Source: Roseateles noduli
GTDB lineage: Bacteria > Pseudomonadota > Gammaproteobacteria > Burkholderiales > Burkholderiaceae_C
Length of the DNA stretch: 64,000 nt
Direction of reading: 5' to 3'
Assembly (NCBI GenBank): GCA_002205125.1
Contig: NIOE01000011.1
Coordinates: 1 to 64,000, forward strand
Part shown: positions 46,127 to 54,943 of the stretch, piece after piece
Layout of the letters: each line of letters opens with the position of its first letter
Numbering within the stretch: position 1 is the stretch's first letter
Position numbers and translations under genes: made by a program
Notes under the pieces: generated by a model
Database searches by the model: none
Told to the model about the DNA's origin: nothing
Seen by the model: only the letters and a program-made list of their open reading frames with translations

Positions 46127-47501
46127 CCCGTCGCCGCGCGCGACGACCAACGCGCGGGCCTTGGAAGCCGAGCTGCAGTGGCTGGACCGCGTGCTGCAGC
46201 AGCGCCTGGCCGGACACTTCGGGCAGGACGCTGCGGTGGCGTCGCCGCGGACCGCGACGGATCGCGGCGACCTGCCCCTCCCACCGCCGCTATCGGCCAC
46301 TCCCGACGACGACCTGACGCGCCTGATCCGCGAAGGCGGGCTCGGTCCCGCCGAGCGGCTGGTGCTCGCGCTGGCGCTCGCGCCGCATCTGCGGCCGCAG
46401 CTGATGGACCTGCTCTTCGTCAGCAACCGCAACCTGGACCGCGGCTTCTGCGAATTCGGCGGCTGGAAGGGCCGACACCACGGCGGCTTCCTGCCGACGG
46501 TGGAGACGGCCGCCTTCCTGCTCGCGGGCGAGGACCTGTCGCGCCGCTTCGCGCTGCGGCAGATGCTCGACGAGACGGCGCCGCTGCGCCGGCTGGGGCT
46601 GGTGCGCCTCGTGCACGAGGCGCCGGGTGAGCCCTGGTACAGCTCCGCGCTGCTCGCGGGCGCCGACACGCTGGACCTGCTGTGCACCGGCGAATCGCGC
46701 AAGCCCGACTACAGCACGCAGTTCCCCGCCAAGCTCATCGAGACCCAGCTCGGCTGGAACGACCTGGTGCTGGACCCCGACGTGATGGAAGAGGTCGAGG
46801 CCATCATCACCTGGGCCCGCCACGGCGACACGCTGATGCGCGAGTGGCAGCTCGAGAAGGCGCTCAAGCCCGGCTACCGCTGCCTGTTCTTCGGACCGCC
46901 GGGGACGGGCAAGACGCTGACCGCCACGCTGATCGGCGACAAGGTCGGCGCGGACGTCTACCGCATCGACCTGTCGATGGTCGTCTCCAAATACATCGGC
47001 GAGACGGAGAAGAACCTCGCGCAGGTCTTCGACCAGGCGCAGCACCGGCGCTGGATCCTGTTCTTCGACGAGGCGGACGCGCTCTTCGGCAAGCGGACCG
47101 CGACCTCCAGCAGCAACGACCGCCACGCCAACCAGGAGGTGTCCTACCTGCTGCAACGCGTCGAGGACTTCCCCGGCACGGTGATCCTGGCGAGCAACCT
47201 CAAGGGCAACATCGACGACGCGTTCGCGCGGCGCTTCCAGTCGGCGGTGTATTTCCCGATGCCAGACGCGGAGCAGCGACTGCGTCTGTGGGAAGGCATG
47301 GTGCGGCACACCGGGCGGCTGGACGCGGACGTCGACCTGGCCGACTTCGCCGAACGGCATGAGCTGGCCGGCGGGGCGATCGCCAACGTGGTGCGCTTCG
47401 GCGCGATCAACGCGATGCAGGCGGGACGGGATCGCATCCTGGCCGCCGACCTGCGCCGCGGCATCGCCAAGGAACTGCGCAAGGAAGGACGCACGGTGTA
47501 G
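46110..47501 (+). CDS. AAA+ ATPase of the contractile system (Pvc15-like)
   Basis: 463 aa, starting 17 bases inside the tape-measure gene. An N-terminal helical domain (to about 200) precedes the AAA+ module: Walker A GPPGTGKT (262-269), Walker B ILFFDEADALF (316-326), arginine finger region around FARRFQSAVYFPMPD. Pvc15-type ATPases are needed for assembly or for loading cargo into the tube. No membrane helix. Confidence 0.93.
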   Translation: MWTGADPSPRATTNARALEAELQWLDRVLQQRLAGHFGQDAAVASPRTATDRGDLPLPPPLSATPDDDLTRLIREGGLGPAERLVLALALAPHLRPQLMDLLFVSNRNLDRGFCEFGGWKGRHHGGFLPTVETAAFLLAGEDLSRRFALRQMLDETAPLRRLGLVRLVHEAPGEPWYSSALLAGADTLDLLCTGESRKPDYSTQFPAKLIETQLGWNDLVLDPDVMEEVEAIITWARHGDTLMREWQLEKALKPGYRCLFFGPPGTGKTLTATLIGDKVGADVYRIDLSMVVSKYIGETEKNLAQVFDQAQHRRWILFFDEADALFGKRTATSSSNDRHANQEVSYLLQRVEDFPGTVILASNLKGNIDDAFARRFQSAVYFPMPDAEQRLRLWEGMVRHTGRLDADVDLADFAERHELAGGAIANVVRFGAINAMQAGRDRILAADLRRGIAKELRKEGRTV

Positions 47502-47506
47502 CCGCC

Positions 47507-50362
47507 ATGGGAACACGCTCCTTCTTCCAACTGCTGGGTCGACGCGGGTCGGTCGACGAATGGGCCGATGAGGTCGAGGACGCCGCGATCGCTGAGGACG
47601 TGCGACCGACGACGTCGACCCGAGGACGGCGCGCCTCGTCGCCCTGCCGGAACTGCGCGCGGCTGCGCTGGTTCGTCGGTGGCGCGCTGCTGGCAGGAGC
47701 ACTGCTGATCCTGCACGCCAGCGCTCAGTCTCCCGCGAGAGCCTCAGCCTCAGCGTCAGCGGCAACGCCGACGCCGGCACCCGCTGCGAAGGCGATCGGC
47801 AAGGCGGTCGCTGCCGCCGCGCCCGCGTCCGACGCGACGGTCTACATCGCAACGCCGCTCGCGCTGCCGCCCCGACCGGAACAGCCGATCGCCTCGGCCC
47901 CCCTGCCCGCTTCATCGGCGCTCGCGGCCGCCTCGTCGCCCGGTCACGACCCGATGTGGCTGGTCTACCAGACGGTCCCCCTGCCCTCGGCGCGATTGAA
48001 TCGCGCCTACAAGGCGCGCGATCTGGTGCGCGGCGGCAAGCCGCCGTATCGCATCGCCATCGACGGCGAGCTGCCGCCGGGCATGTTCGTCGAAGAGGAC
48101 GGCGCGCTCGCCGGCACGCCGACGAAGACCGGCAGCTTCCGCTTCCTGCTCACCGCCACCGACGCCTCGCGCACGAGGAACCTCGAGCAGGCGCTGTACG
48201 AGATCCGCGTCTTCGATCCGCAGCCTGTGCCGGCTGCCCGGCCTGCGGCGCCCGCTTCGTCCGCCGCCTCGGCGCCTGCCGCCCGCAAGTCCAAGGCGGC
48301 CAACCCGCTGACGTTCATCACCGAGGACCAGACCAGCCGCATCGTGCCGGCGGATCCGCCGATGCCGATGACCTACGTGCTCACGCAGGCCAAGCTCGAC
48401 GAGATCTTCAAGAACGCGGAGGCCTCGGCCGCCGAATCGCTGACGGTGGCGACCGCCAAAGGCGATGCCGACTCGGAGGCGAGGTCTTCGCCCCCGACGC
48501 CGATGGCCGTGACGCCGCCCGTGGTCGGCCCCACGCTGGACCAGCTGCGCGAGATGCTGACGCCGCTGAAGGACGTGCAGCATCCGACGCGCGCCGTCTT
48601 CCAGGATTCGGTGCGGGCGACGCAGTGCGAGTATTTCCTGCGCCACGTCGAGGAGATCTCGCACGAGCTCGACAAGGACCAGCTCCAGCGCTGCCCGCGC
48701 AAGACGGACCTGGCGGCGCGCGACCGGGACCCGCCGCCTCCGGCGCCGTCGGTGCTGGCCGGCGTGCCGCGCCGGCAGGCGGAGGTCATCAAGCGGCAGA
48801 TCGAGATCGCCCGGGAGAAGGAGAAGAAGGCGCTGAACAAGGCCGCGAAGGACATGGTGCTGCCGCAGGGCAGCGTGGCGGTGAACGCCTTCCTCGACAT
48901 GCTGATGCCTGCCGGCCTGCTGGAGGAGATCACCGACGCGGCCGGCGAGATGCATCCGATGGCGGGCGCCCGGGCGCTGAACCTCGTGCCGGACAAGGGC
49001 TGCGGCTGCAGCCTGCCGGAGATCGAGACCGACGTGTACGGCTTCCTTCCCTACTGGATGCAGGGCAGCAGCGACGCGCCGATCCCGGTGCGCTTCGAGA
49101 AGTTCACCCGGCTGCAGTACATGGGCGCGGTGCTGCGCAACAACGGCGCCTACGTGCGTCCCGACGGCTGGGACAGCCGCGGCGGCGGATTCGCCCGGCG
49201 CGTCAACCAGTACGGCGTGGGGCTGGACATGGTGCTGTACCGGCGCGACTTCCGGACCTTGATGCATCAGGACGAGCAGGTCCGCAAGGACACGCTGGCG
49301 GTCAGCGCGGCGCAGGTCGGCGCGATGATGGACCTGCGCCACTCCGACTGGCAGGGCGATCTCGAAGCCGTGCTGCCGCCGGGCTGGCGCGCCGAATCCC
49401 ATGTCTACGACGGCGTGACGGTGTTCTTCGAGCCGACGGACGCCGAGGCCGCCGACCCCGCCTTCGAGGAGTTCTTCATCGACTACGTGCAGTCGGTCGT
49501 GAAGCTGATGCAGGACCGCAAGCCGCGCGCCTTCCACCTGAACCTGGTGGTTCCGCAGCATCTGATGGGGGAGTCGACGACGGCGTTCCGCTTCCGCAAC
49601 CTGCTGGCGATCATGAAGTCGGCGGAGAAGAAGCGGGACAAGGATTCCCCGCTCGACTACAAGGAACGCGGGGCCGCGGCGGCCTCCTACAAGTCGACGG
49701 ACGAGTACGGCGGGGACTCGCCGATCACGGTGCGTTTCCTGACGCCGCTGGGCATGGGATCGGACGTGAACAAGATGCAGCTGCGCAACCGCACGGACTT
49801 CACCGACGAGCTCAACGGCGCGGACCGCATGGCGGTGCTGGGCAGCGTGATGCCGGTGCTGGTGTACACGGGCGGCGAGGCCACGAAGCCGACGCTGTCG
49901 GCGGGCGATGCGCTGGACAGGGACCTGGTCTACATCGGCTGGTCCTTCGGCGGCGTGGCGTTCTGGCCGGTGCCCGTCCCCTCGGTGGGTGCGGGCGAGC
50001 TCGTGCTGGAGAAGCTGCACGACCGCTTCTGGTCCTTCCTCGACCAGGACACGACCTTCTGCAAGCTGCTGTGTCCGATGCGGGTGCCGCTGCGGCTCGG
50101 GCTGGAGGCGCTGCTGGTGATCGTGGGCACGACGCTGCTGCTCTACGGCTGGAACTGCCGCGTGCGGCGAATGGGCAAGGTCATCCTGCTGGTGCTGTGG
50201 GCGGGGGCGCTGGTGACGCTGGCGGTGGCCAGCGCGATCTTCTCCTGCGATCCGACGCTCAACCAGCTGAGGACGGGGAACACCTTGCTGGTGGTGATCA
50301 TCGGGGTGCTGATCGTGGGCGGCCTGATCGTCACGTTCAAGCCCCGGGTGGAAGCGCCGTGA
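47507..50362 (+). CDS. Membrane-anchored eCIS accessory with Ig-like and GH18-like segments
   Basis: 951 aa. The architecture is: a 50-residue cytoplasmic start, one helix (about 55-72), a Pro/Ala-rich stalk, a putative-Ig (He_PIG-like) domain at 155-235 (GGKPPYRIAIDGELPPGMFVEEDGALAGTPTKTGSF), charged helices around 340-450, then a domain that opens with TDVYGFLPYW (509-517). That motif, with VGLDMVLYRRDF further on, recalls the first strands of GH18-type barrels; I could not identify a DxxDxDxE catalytic motif. Three helices close the protein (about 863-945). It starts 5 bp after the ATPase. Envelope anchoring, sensing or release of the particle are possible roles. Confidence 0.6.
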   Translation: MGTRSFFQLLGRRGSVDEWADEVEDAAIAEDVRPTTSTRGRRASSPCRNCARLRWFVGGALLAGALLILHASAQSPARASASASAATPTPAPAAKAIGKAVAAAAPASDATVYIATPLALPPRPEQPIASAPLPASSALAAASSPGHDPMWLVYQTVPLPSARLNRAYKARDLVRGGKPPYRIAIDGELPPGMFVEEDGALAGTPTKTGSFRFLLTATDASRTRNLEQALYEIRVFDPQPVPAARPAAPASSAASAPAARKSKAANPLTFITEDQTSRIVPADPPMPMTYVLTQAKLDEIFKNAEASAAESLTVATAKGDADSEARSSPPTPMAVTPPVVGPTLDQLREMLTPLKDVQHPTRAVFQDSVRATQCEYFLRHVEEISHELDKDQLQRCPRKTDLAARDRDPPPPAPSVLAGVPRRQAEVIKRQIEIAREKEKKALNKAAKDMVLPQGSVAVNAFLDMLMPAGLLEEITDAAGEMHPMAGARALNLVPDKGCGCSLPEIETDVYGFLPYWMQGSSDAPIPVRFEKFTRLQYMGAVLRNNGAYVRPDGWDSRGGGFARRVNQYGVGLDMVLYRRDFRTLMHQDEQVRKDTLAVSAAQVGAMMDLRHSDWQGDLEAVLPPGWRAESHVYDGVTVFFEPTDAEAADPAFEEFFIDYVQSVVKLMQDRKPRAFHLNLVVPQHLMGESTTAFRFRNLLAIMKSAEKKRDKDSPLDYKERGAAAASYKSTDEYGGDSPITVRFLTPLGMGSDVNKMQLRNRTDFTDELNGADRMAVLGSVMPVLVYTGGEATKPTLSAGDALDRDLVYIGWSFGGVAFWPVPVPSVGAGELVLEKLHDRFWSFLDQDTTFCKLLCPMRVPLRLGLEALLVIVGTTLLLYGWNCRVRRMGKVILLVLWAGALVTLAVASAIFSCDPTLNQLRTGNTLLVVIIGVLIVGGLIVTFKPRVEAP

Positions 50363-50417
50363 GCGCGCGCCGACGCCTTGAAAGACGCATTCGGAACGAT
50401 CACGAGAGGAGCGACCC

Positions 50418-51041
50418 ATGAAGGACTCGACCCACGACGGCGGCGCGTTCGAGCACGCGCCCGCGGCCACGCCGCTGCAGCGGCGTGAACAGGAAGGCGG
50501 AGATCTCTCCGCGGTGCTGGACGGATCGCCTCGGCAGCTCGCCCAGCGGCGCCGCATCGATGCGGCCTTCGGGCCGGTCGCGCAGCGCGAGGCCGCGCTC
50601 GATGACGACGAGCTGGGAACCGCGCAGGCGAAGGTCGCGCAGCGCGCGAGCGGCGAGCTCGACGAGGAGGAGCTCGGCACCGCGCAGGCCAGTGCCGCGC
50701 CGATGCAGCGCCAGGAGAACCGCACCGGCATGCCGGACGGCTTGAAGTCCGGCATCGAATCGCTGTCCGGGACGGACATGTCGGACGTGCGGGTGCATCG
50801 CAACTCGTCGCAGCCGGCGCAGCTGAACGCGCTCGCCTACGCGCAGGGGAACGACATCCACCTCGGGCCGGGTCAGGAGGCGCACCTTCCCCACGAAGCC
50901 TGGCACGTCGTGCAGCAGCGCGAGGGACGAGTGCAGCCGACGATGCAGATGCAAGGCGTCGACATCAATGACGACGTCGGGCTGGAAGCGGAGGCGGACC
51001 GGATGGGGGACAAGGCGCAGAGCCTCGGGCAGGACGCTTGA
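50418..51041 (+). CDS. DUF4157 metalloprotease-domain protein (candidate eCIS cargo)
   Basis: 207 aa with GAGGAG before the ATG. The DUF4157 domain (104-200) is complete: MPDGLKSGIESLSGTDMSDVRVHRNSSQPAQLNALAYAQGNDIHLGPGQ, the zinc motif HEAWH (159-163) and VVQQREGRVQP, then LEAEADRMG. DUF4157 is a known marker of eCIS-associated cargo. The N-terminal 100 residues are Gln/Glu/Arg-rich with an internal repeat (ELGTAQA at 65-71 and 85-91). No toxin domain follows the DUF4157 part, unlike many effectors. It is the last gene of the rightward operon. Confidence 0.88.
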   Translation: MKDSTHDGGAFEHAPAATPLQRREQEGGDLSAVLDGSPRQLAQRRRIDAAFGPVAQREAALDDDELGTAQAKVAQRASGELDEEELGTAQASAAPMQRQENRTGMPDGLKSGIESLSGTDMSDVRVHRNSSQPAQLNALAYAQGNDIHLGPGQEAHLPHEAWHVVQQREGRVQPTMQMQGVDINDDVGLEAEADRMGDKAQSLGQDA

Positions 51042-51050
51042 ACGGACCGC

Positions 51051-51422
51051 TCATCCGCGTGCGGCCGGCGAGAACACGCGCAGCCGGTGGCCGTCGGGAT
51101 CGGTCGCAGTGAACGTGTAGCCGAAGTCCATCGCGGTGGGCGTCTGCAGGATGGGCAGTCCGCGGGCCTTCCATTCCTCGAATCGCGCATCGACGGCGGC
51201 CGCATCCGGGACTGCGAAGGCCAGTTCGCTGCCGCCTGCCGGAGTCGCCGCGGGCTCGACGCCCGCCGAGGCCCACAGGCCCAGCATCACGCCGGATTCG
51301 AGCGCGAACATCGCGAACGTGGGCGAGTTCTCGATGGGCGGCTTGCCGAGCAGACCGGTGTAGAAGGCGCTGCTCTCGGCCGGGCTGGCGACGTACAGAA
51401 GGATGAAGTTGGGGTGGCTCAT
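51051..51422 (-). CDS. VOC-family protein
   Basis: 123 aa: MSHPNFILLYVASPAESSAFYTGLLGKPPIE, MLGLWASAGVEP, ELAFAVPDAAAVDARFEEWKARGLPILQ, YTFTATDPDGHRLRVFSPA. This is a two-half VOC fold with the closing DPDGHRLRVF motif of the glyoxalase/bleomycin-resistance group. It converges with the end of the injection operon and lies 49 bp after a YafY-type regulator, a frequent pairing for VOC genes. Confidence 0.88.
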   Translation of the reverse strand: MSHPNFILLYVASPAESSAFYTGLLGKPPIENSPTFAMFALESGVMLGLWASAGVEPAATPAGGSELAFAVPDAAAVDARFEEWKARGLPILQTPTAMDFGYTFTATDPDGHRLRVFSPAARG

Positions 51423-51471
51423 GACGGGTTCCTGGTTGGGTTGATGCAGCGGATGCTAGGAACCCGGTCTG

Positions 51472-52170
51472 TCAATTTCCGTCAGCAGCAGCGATGCCCT
51501 CACGTTCCCGCCAGGCCTTCAGCAAGGCGGCCTTGCGTTGGGGATAGCGCTCTTCGATCAGCACGGGGGCGGTCACGCGGTCGGTGCGGAAGCTGCGGAT
51601 TTCCTCGCGCAGCTCGCACCAGGCCACGAGCACCTGGACCCGGTCGAAGAAGCCGAGCGCGAAGGGCCAGACCGTGCGCTCGCTGTCCTTTCCCTTGAGG
51701 TCGCGATAGCCGATGCGCAGCTTGTGTTCGTGGCGTATCGCCTGACGCATCAGCGCCATCACCTCGCGATCAACGCTCCGCGTGTCCGAGGGACCGACGA
51801 GCAGGGTCGTGTCGTCCATGTCGCGGCGCAGGGGCGGCGGCAGCACGGCCGAGATCTTCGCCAGCGCGTCGCGCGCCGCGGCCGCCAGCCGTGCGTCGTC
51901 GCGGCTGGCCACCCAGCGCGAACCGAGCACGAGCGCCTCGACCTCGTCGACGGAGAACATCAGCGGCGGCAGCACGAAGCCCTCGCGCAGCACGTAGCCG
52001 AGACCGGGCGCGCCGTCGATGCGCGCGCCCTGTGACTGCAGCGTCGCGATGTCGCGGTAGAGCGTGCGCAGGCTGATGTCCAGGGCGGTCGCCAAGGCCT
52101 CGCCGGTGACGGGCCGGCGGTGGCGACGAAGGATTTGGATCAAGTCGAGCAGGCGAGCGGAACGGGACAA
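51472..52170 (-). CDS. YafY/WYL-domain transcriptional regulator
   Basis: 232 aa from a TTG at 52170, preferred because GGAGG lies 6 bases upstream and it gives the family start LSRSARLLDLIQILRRHRRPVTG. The ATG at 52269 adds a 33-residue leader without support. An HTH_11 domain (to about 60, ALDISLRTLYRDIATLQSQGA) is followed by a WYL region (KLRIGYRDLKGKDSERTVWPFALGFFDRVQVLVAWCELREEIRSFRTDRV). It probably controls the VOC gene downstream. Confidence 0.88.
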   Translation of the reverse strand: MSRSARLLDLIQILRRHRRPVTGEALATALDISLRTLYRDIATLQSQGARIDGAPGLGYVLREGFVLPPLMFSVDEVEALVLGSRWVASRDDARLAAAARDALAKISAVLPPPLRRDMDDTTLLVGPSDTRSVDREVMALMRQAIRHEHKLRIGYRDLKGKDSERTVWPFALGFFDRVQVLVAWCELREEIRSFRTDRVTAPVLIEERYPQRKAALLKAWREREGIAAADGN

Positions 52171-52316
52171 ACCAATCCTCCAGAGAGATCGCGGGAGGAT
52201 AGGGGCATTTCGGCTGGGCACCGGACGCAACGGAGACGGGAGACAGGGTTCCCCCGAGGGACCCGCCAAGCGCCCTCACCTAGCATCGGTGCCGACGAAG
52301 CCCGATTGCCGAACCC

Positions 52317-52610
52317 ATGTCGCACAAGCGGACCCTGACCATTCAGATTCACCCCGACTCGAATGGGCACGACGAGTTGACAACGAGACAGGCCCGCTTG
52401 CAGGAGATCGTCCACGGCGAATTGCTTCTCCAGTGCGGGGCCGAATCGTGCGGCCAGGTCTTCGCACCGACGCTCGAAGAGCCCGCCTCCGATCCGGTTG
52501 AACCATGGGCGGATCGAATGGCAAGTCGGGCGCTCGAAGCGGGCTGGAGCGTCGGCAAGGATGGCCATGCGCGCTGTCCAATGCATCCGGACGGCGAGAG
52601 TCAGACATGA
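52317..52610 (+). CDS. Hypothetical small protein with Cys/His pairs
   Basis: 97 aa. The centre and end contain C-G-A-E-S-C and CPMH, which could bind zinc, in a soluble protein rich in acidic residues. The stop overlaps the next start (ATGA), so it is coupled to the 171-aa gene. Base composition falls from here to about 54.7 kb. Family not recognised. Confidence 0.5.
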   Translation: MSHKRTLTIQIHPDSNGHDELTTRQARLQEIVHGELLLQCGAESCGQVFAPTLEEPASDPVEPWADRMASRALEAGWSVGKDGHARCPMHPDGESQT

Positions 52611-53122
52611 CCGAATCGCGTGCCGTCTCCGGTGATCTGAATCAACTTGTCTGGACCATGACCTCGAATAGCGGGCGACATCGTGTGTCATTCCAGACGA
52701 CGGTCGACGCTGAGCCCGTGGAGTCGACGCTGCTCTGCAGTCTGATGATGGAGGGCGCATTCTGGCAACGCGATCGATCTGCGACGGATGCTGACGTTGT
52801 CGACGATCTCTTGATCTGCTTCAAGCAGATCCTCGTCGATGTCCACGCGTTGAAGGCGTTCCATGCGCAGTTGCTCAGGTGGGAACACGAGCGTGCCCAC
52901 TTCGCCGTTCAGTTGGGGAGCCAGGCTCGCGGAGCTCAGAGCTTGTCGGTCTCCGTAGGCGAGGATCCGAGCCTGATATTCAACTCGGAGAAGCCTGCTT
53001 TCATGATCTGCTATCGCGACGGAACAACGATGGAGACCAGGTGGTCGTTTGTTGTCGATCAGTCGTGCGTCCGGATCTGCATCGAGGCTTTGGAAGAGGC
53101 TCTCGGCCGATGGAAGCGGTGA
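52607..53122 (+). CDS. Hypothetical protein, coupled to preceding gene
   Basis: 171 aa starting MTESRAVSGDLNQLVWTMTS. It looks soluble with alternating strands and helices (FQTTVDAEPVESTLLCSLMMEG, DDLLICFKQILVDVHALKAFHAQLLRWEHE, WSFVVDQSCVRICIEALEEAL). No signal peptide, membrane helix or known motif. Its ATGA start ties it to the upstream small protein. Lower GC than the injection operon. Confidence 0.55.
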   Translation: MTESRAVSGDLNQLVWTMTSNSGRHRVSFQTTVDAEPVESTLLCSLMMEGAFWQRDRSATDADVVDDLLICFKQILVDVHALKAFHAQLLRWEHERAHFAVQLGSQARGAQSLSVSVGEDPSLIFNSEKPAFMICYRDGTTMETRWSFVVDQSCVRICIEALEEALGRWKR

Positions 53123-53154
53123 AGAATCCCAGCACCGGCGATCATGGAGTGTGA

Positions 53155-53421
53155 ATGACCGAAACCGATCTGGCTGCTCTTGAGGCGTTGACTGCCGCAG
53201 CTCAACCTGGACCATGGGCATCCCATGTTGAAGGACGCGACCATCAATCCGGTGGAAGCTTCATCATGACCGGCTCGGGTGCCGGACGTGGCGATGACAT
53301 TGAGTTGAGCGGTGCGACGGTTGAAGACCTGGACTTCATCGCAGCCTCGCGGCAAGCCATTCCGATGTTGATCTCAGAGATTCGGTCGCTCCAACGGCAG
53401 ATCGAGGAAATGAAGACCTGA
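53155..53421 (+). CDS. Hypothetical protein, phage Ea22-like pattern
   Basis: 88 aa: ALEALTAAAQPGPWASH, then DLDFIAASRQAIPMLISEIRSLQRQIEEM. A TPGPW-like start, a variable middle and a final coiled coil after D..FIA..R..IP.L..E are typical of small phage-borne proteins (Ead/Ea22-like). It could be a prophage relic. It lies 32 bp after the previous gene. Confidence 0.5.
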   Translation: MTETDLAALEALTAAAQPGPWASHVEGRDHQSGGSFIMTGSGAGRGDDIELSGATVEDLDFIAASRQAIPMLISEIRSLQRQIEEMKT

Positions 53422-53518
53422 GATGACGCTTGCAGTCTCGACCGCTCCCACCGCTGGGCAAGACTTGCAACCCGACGTTCCAGAGCACGTTCGCCCCGGC
53501 ATCGCTTGAAAGGACTTC

Positions 53519-53932
53519 ATGAAGCGTGTCGTTGAATTTGAGGCTTGGACCAAACCCGGGAGAGTCGTATCCCAAGACTTCGGGAAGGAAATTCAGGAGG
53601 AAGTCTGGAGCTCCGGGATTCCGAAAGCCGTCTTCTTGGGCGTCAGCAACATACCGGCTGCGGACGATGTGGTCGCCCTCAGGGAGTTGCTTTCGTCCGG
53701 CAATGCCGACCTGCGAAGTTTTGGTGACTTCTGTCTACTTCACGGACTTTCTGTCGACACGTCAGATGAGCGCTCCGCTTCGACGTACCTGGCCTACATC
53801 AATGGCGCCTGTGTGGCATGGATCCACTTGCCCGAGGACTCCGACATCCCGGCGACGTTGGAGAGCCTGGGACGTGCCCTGGCGCCCTACGACTTGGTCA
53901 TCATGGACGGAATGAGAGAGCTGCGATCGTGA
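53519..53932 (+). CDS. Hypothetical protein
   Basis: 137 aa starting MKRVVEFEAWTKPGRVVSQDFGKEIQEEVWS. Compact soluble alpha/beta pattern, no export signal, no recognised motif. The competing frames at 53526 and 53545 lack such a pattern. It belongs to the low-GC run of unknown genes downstream of the injection operon. Confidence 0.45.
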   Translation: MKRVVEFEAWTKPGRVVSQDFGKEIQEEVWSSGIPKAVFLGVSNIPAADDVVALRELLSSGNADLRSFGDFCLLHGLSVDTSDERSASTYLAYINGACVAWIHLPEDSDIPATLESLGRALAPYDLVIMDGMRELRS

Positions 53933-54078
53933 AGGACGATTCTCATGAATAGATGCATCCGTGAATGCTAGGACTACGAGGTGGGAAGCCTCTGCGGCGT
54001 TGCTTGCGCAACTGTCGTTTCCGAGAGAGATCAGGCGGGAGTAATCGCCTCTGGATCGGAAGTCACTCCGTCATCCGC

Positions 54079-54690
54079 ATGACGAAACAATCGATCGACT
54101 GGGTGTCCGGCTTCCAAAGTCTGCGAATGGTGTCCGCTCTTGAAGCGAAAGATGTGGACGTGATCGAAGACGAGCTGATCAAACTTTCCGAGCGTGGCGT
54201 GCACTGCGACAGGTTCGATGTTGCGGAACTCTACGAAACTGGCGACCTCATTCAGGCCTCTCCGAACGACGCAATCTTCTGGTACCAACAGGGTCGAGAA
54301 AACGAGCGGGATCCTCGCTGCATGTTCGCCCTGGCGCGGATTCATTTCTCCGGGCTGCTAGGTACTCGCGTCGACATGGAACGCTCGGATGCGCTTTTTC
54401 GTGAAGCTTCAGCGCACGGTATGCACGAAGCTTCGATCGTGCTTGTCGAAAACATCCTGAGCGGCAACTTTCCAGCGGTCAGCGCCGGTGATTTGCAACG
54501 CACGCTGGAACCCGCCGTGTCGGCTGGGTACGTGAAGGCCTTGCGTCTGAGCGGTGACATATTCAGTCTCAACGGCCGTTGGTTTCGTGCGTTTGCAATG
54601 CGTGCGCTGGCCAATGTCGTGGGGAGTCTGCTCTCTCGGACCCCTTCCGATCCAAGGCTCTATCTGACCAAGTGGGCAAGCGACACTTGA
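54079..54690 (+). CDS. Sel1-like repeat protein
   Basis: 203 aa from the ATG at 54079 (MTKQSIDWVSGFQSLRM); the longer frame from 53965 starts with an Arg-rich leader. Helical repeats of the Sel1/TPR-like type are visible: AELYETGDLIQASPNDAIFWYQQG, CMFALARIHFSGLLGTRVDMERSDALFREASAHGMHEA. Such proteins mediate protein binding and occur among toxin-immunity and effector modules. No export signal. It ends the low-GC run. Confidence 0.6.
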   Translation: MTKQSIDWVSGFQSLRMVSALEAKDVDVIEDELIKLSERGVHCDRFDVAELYETGDLIQASPNDAIFWYQQGRENERDPRCMFALARIHFSGLLGTRVDMERSDALFREASAHGMHEASIVLVENILSGNFPAVSAGDLQRTLEPAVSAGYVKALRLSGDIFSLNGRWFRAFAMRALANVVGSLLSRTPSDPRLYLTKWASDT

Positions 54691-54915
54691 GCGCCCGGCG
54701 CCGCGAGCAGCACGAAGGACTTCTTCGTCGAGCGGATCCGCTCATGCCATGCCGGCGCCTACCGCGCATCGGCCTGCGCGTTCACCGATTCCAGGAAAGT
54801 CGAATCCAATCAATGGGTTGCGCTTCATTTCCCAAGACGGGATCGGCCTCAGAAACCGGCTGAACTCAGGTTCGAAGCTTCCCGCTGCCGGGCCGCTGAT
54901 CGCCCGCCACCCGCT
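54691..54915. other. Intergenic region upstream of the siderophore receptor
   Basis: The longer gap between the Sel1-like gene and the receptor (54691-55038) holds no convincing gene; frames at 54579 and 54749 are Arg-rich shadows. Nothing structured is seen in this first part. Regulatory sites follow at 54916-54985. Confidence 0.5.
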
Positions 54916-54931
54916 GTGGTATCGCTACCAC
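54916..54931. promoter_or_regulatory. Inverted repeat, candidate operator
   Basis: GTGGTA-TCGC-TACCAC has perfect 6-bp arms and ends 12 bp before the -35 box of the receptor promoter. Position and symmetry fit a regulator site for the receptor gene, additional to Fur. No U run follows, so a terminator is unlikely. Confidence 0.4.
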
Positions 54932-54943
54932 TCCTCCTACGAG

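Noticed and set aside
47912-50803. 963-codon minus-strand frame opposite the membrane-anchored eCIS gene
   Set aside because: Arg/His/Gln-rich shadow without a recognisable domain. The plus-strand protein has real helices and an Ig-like domain.
52171-52269. ATG start for the YafY-type regulator at 52269
   Set aside because: The TTG at 52170 has GGAGG at ideal spacing and gives the normal family N-terminus; the upstream part adds an unsupported Pro/Arg leader.
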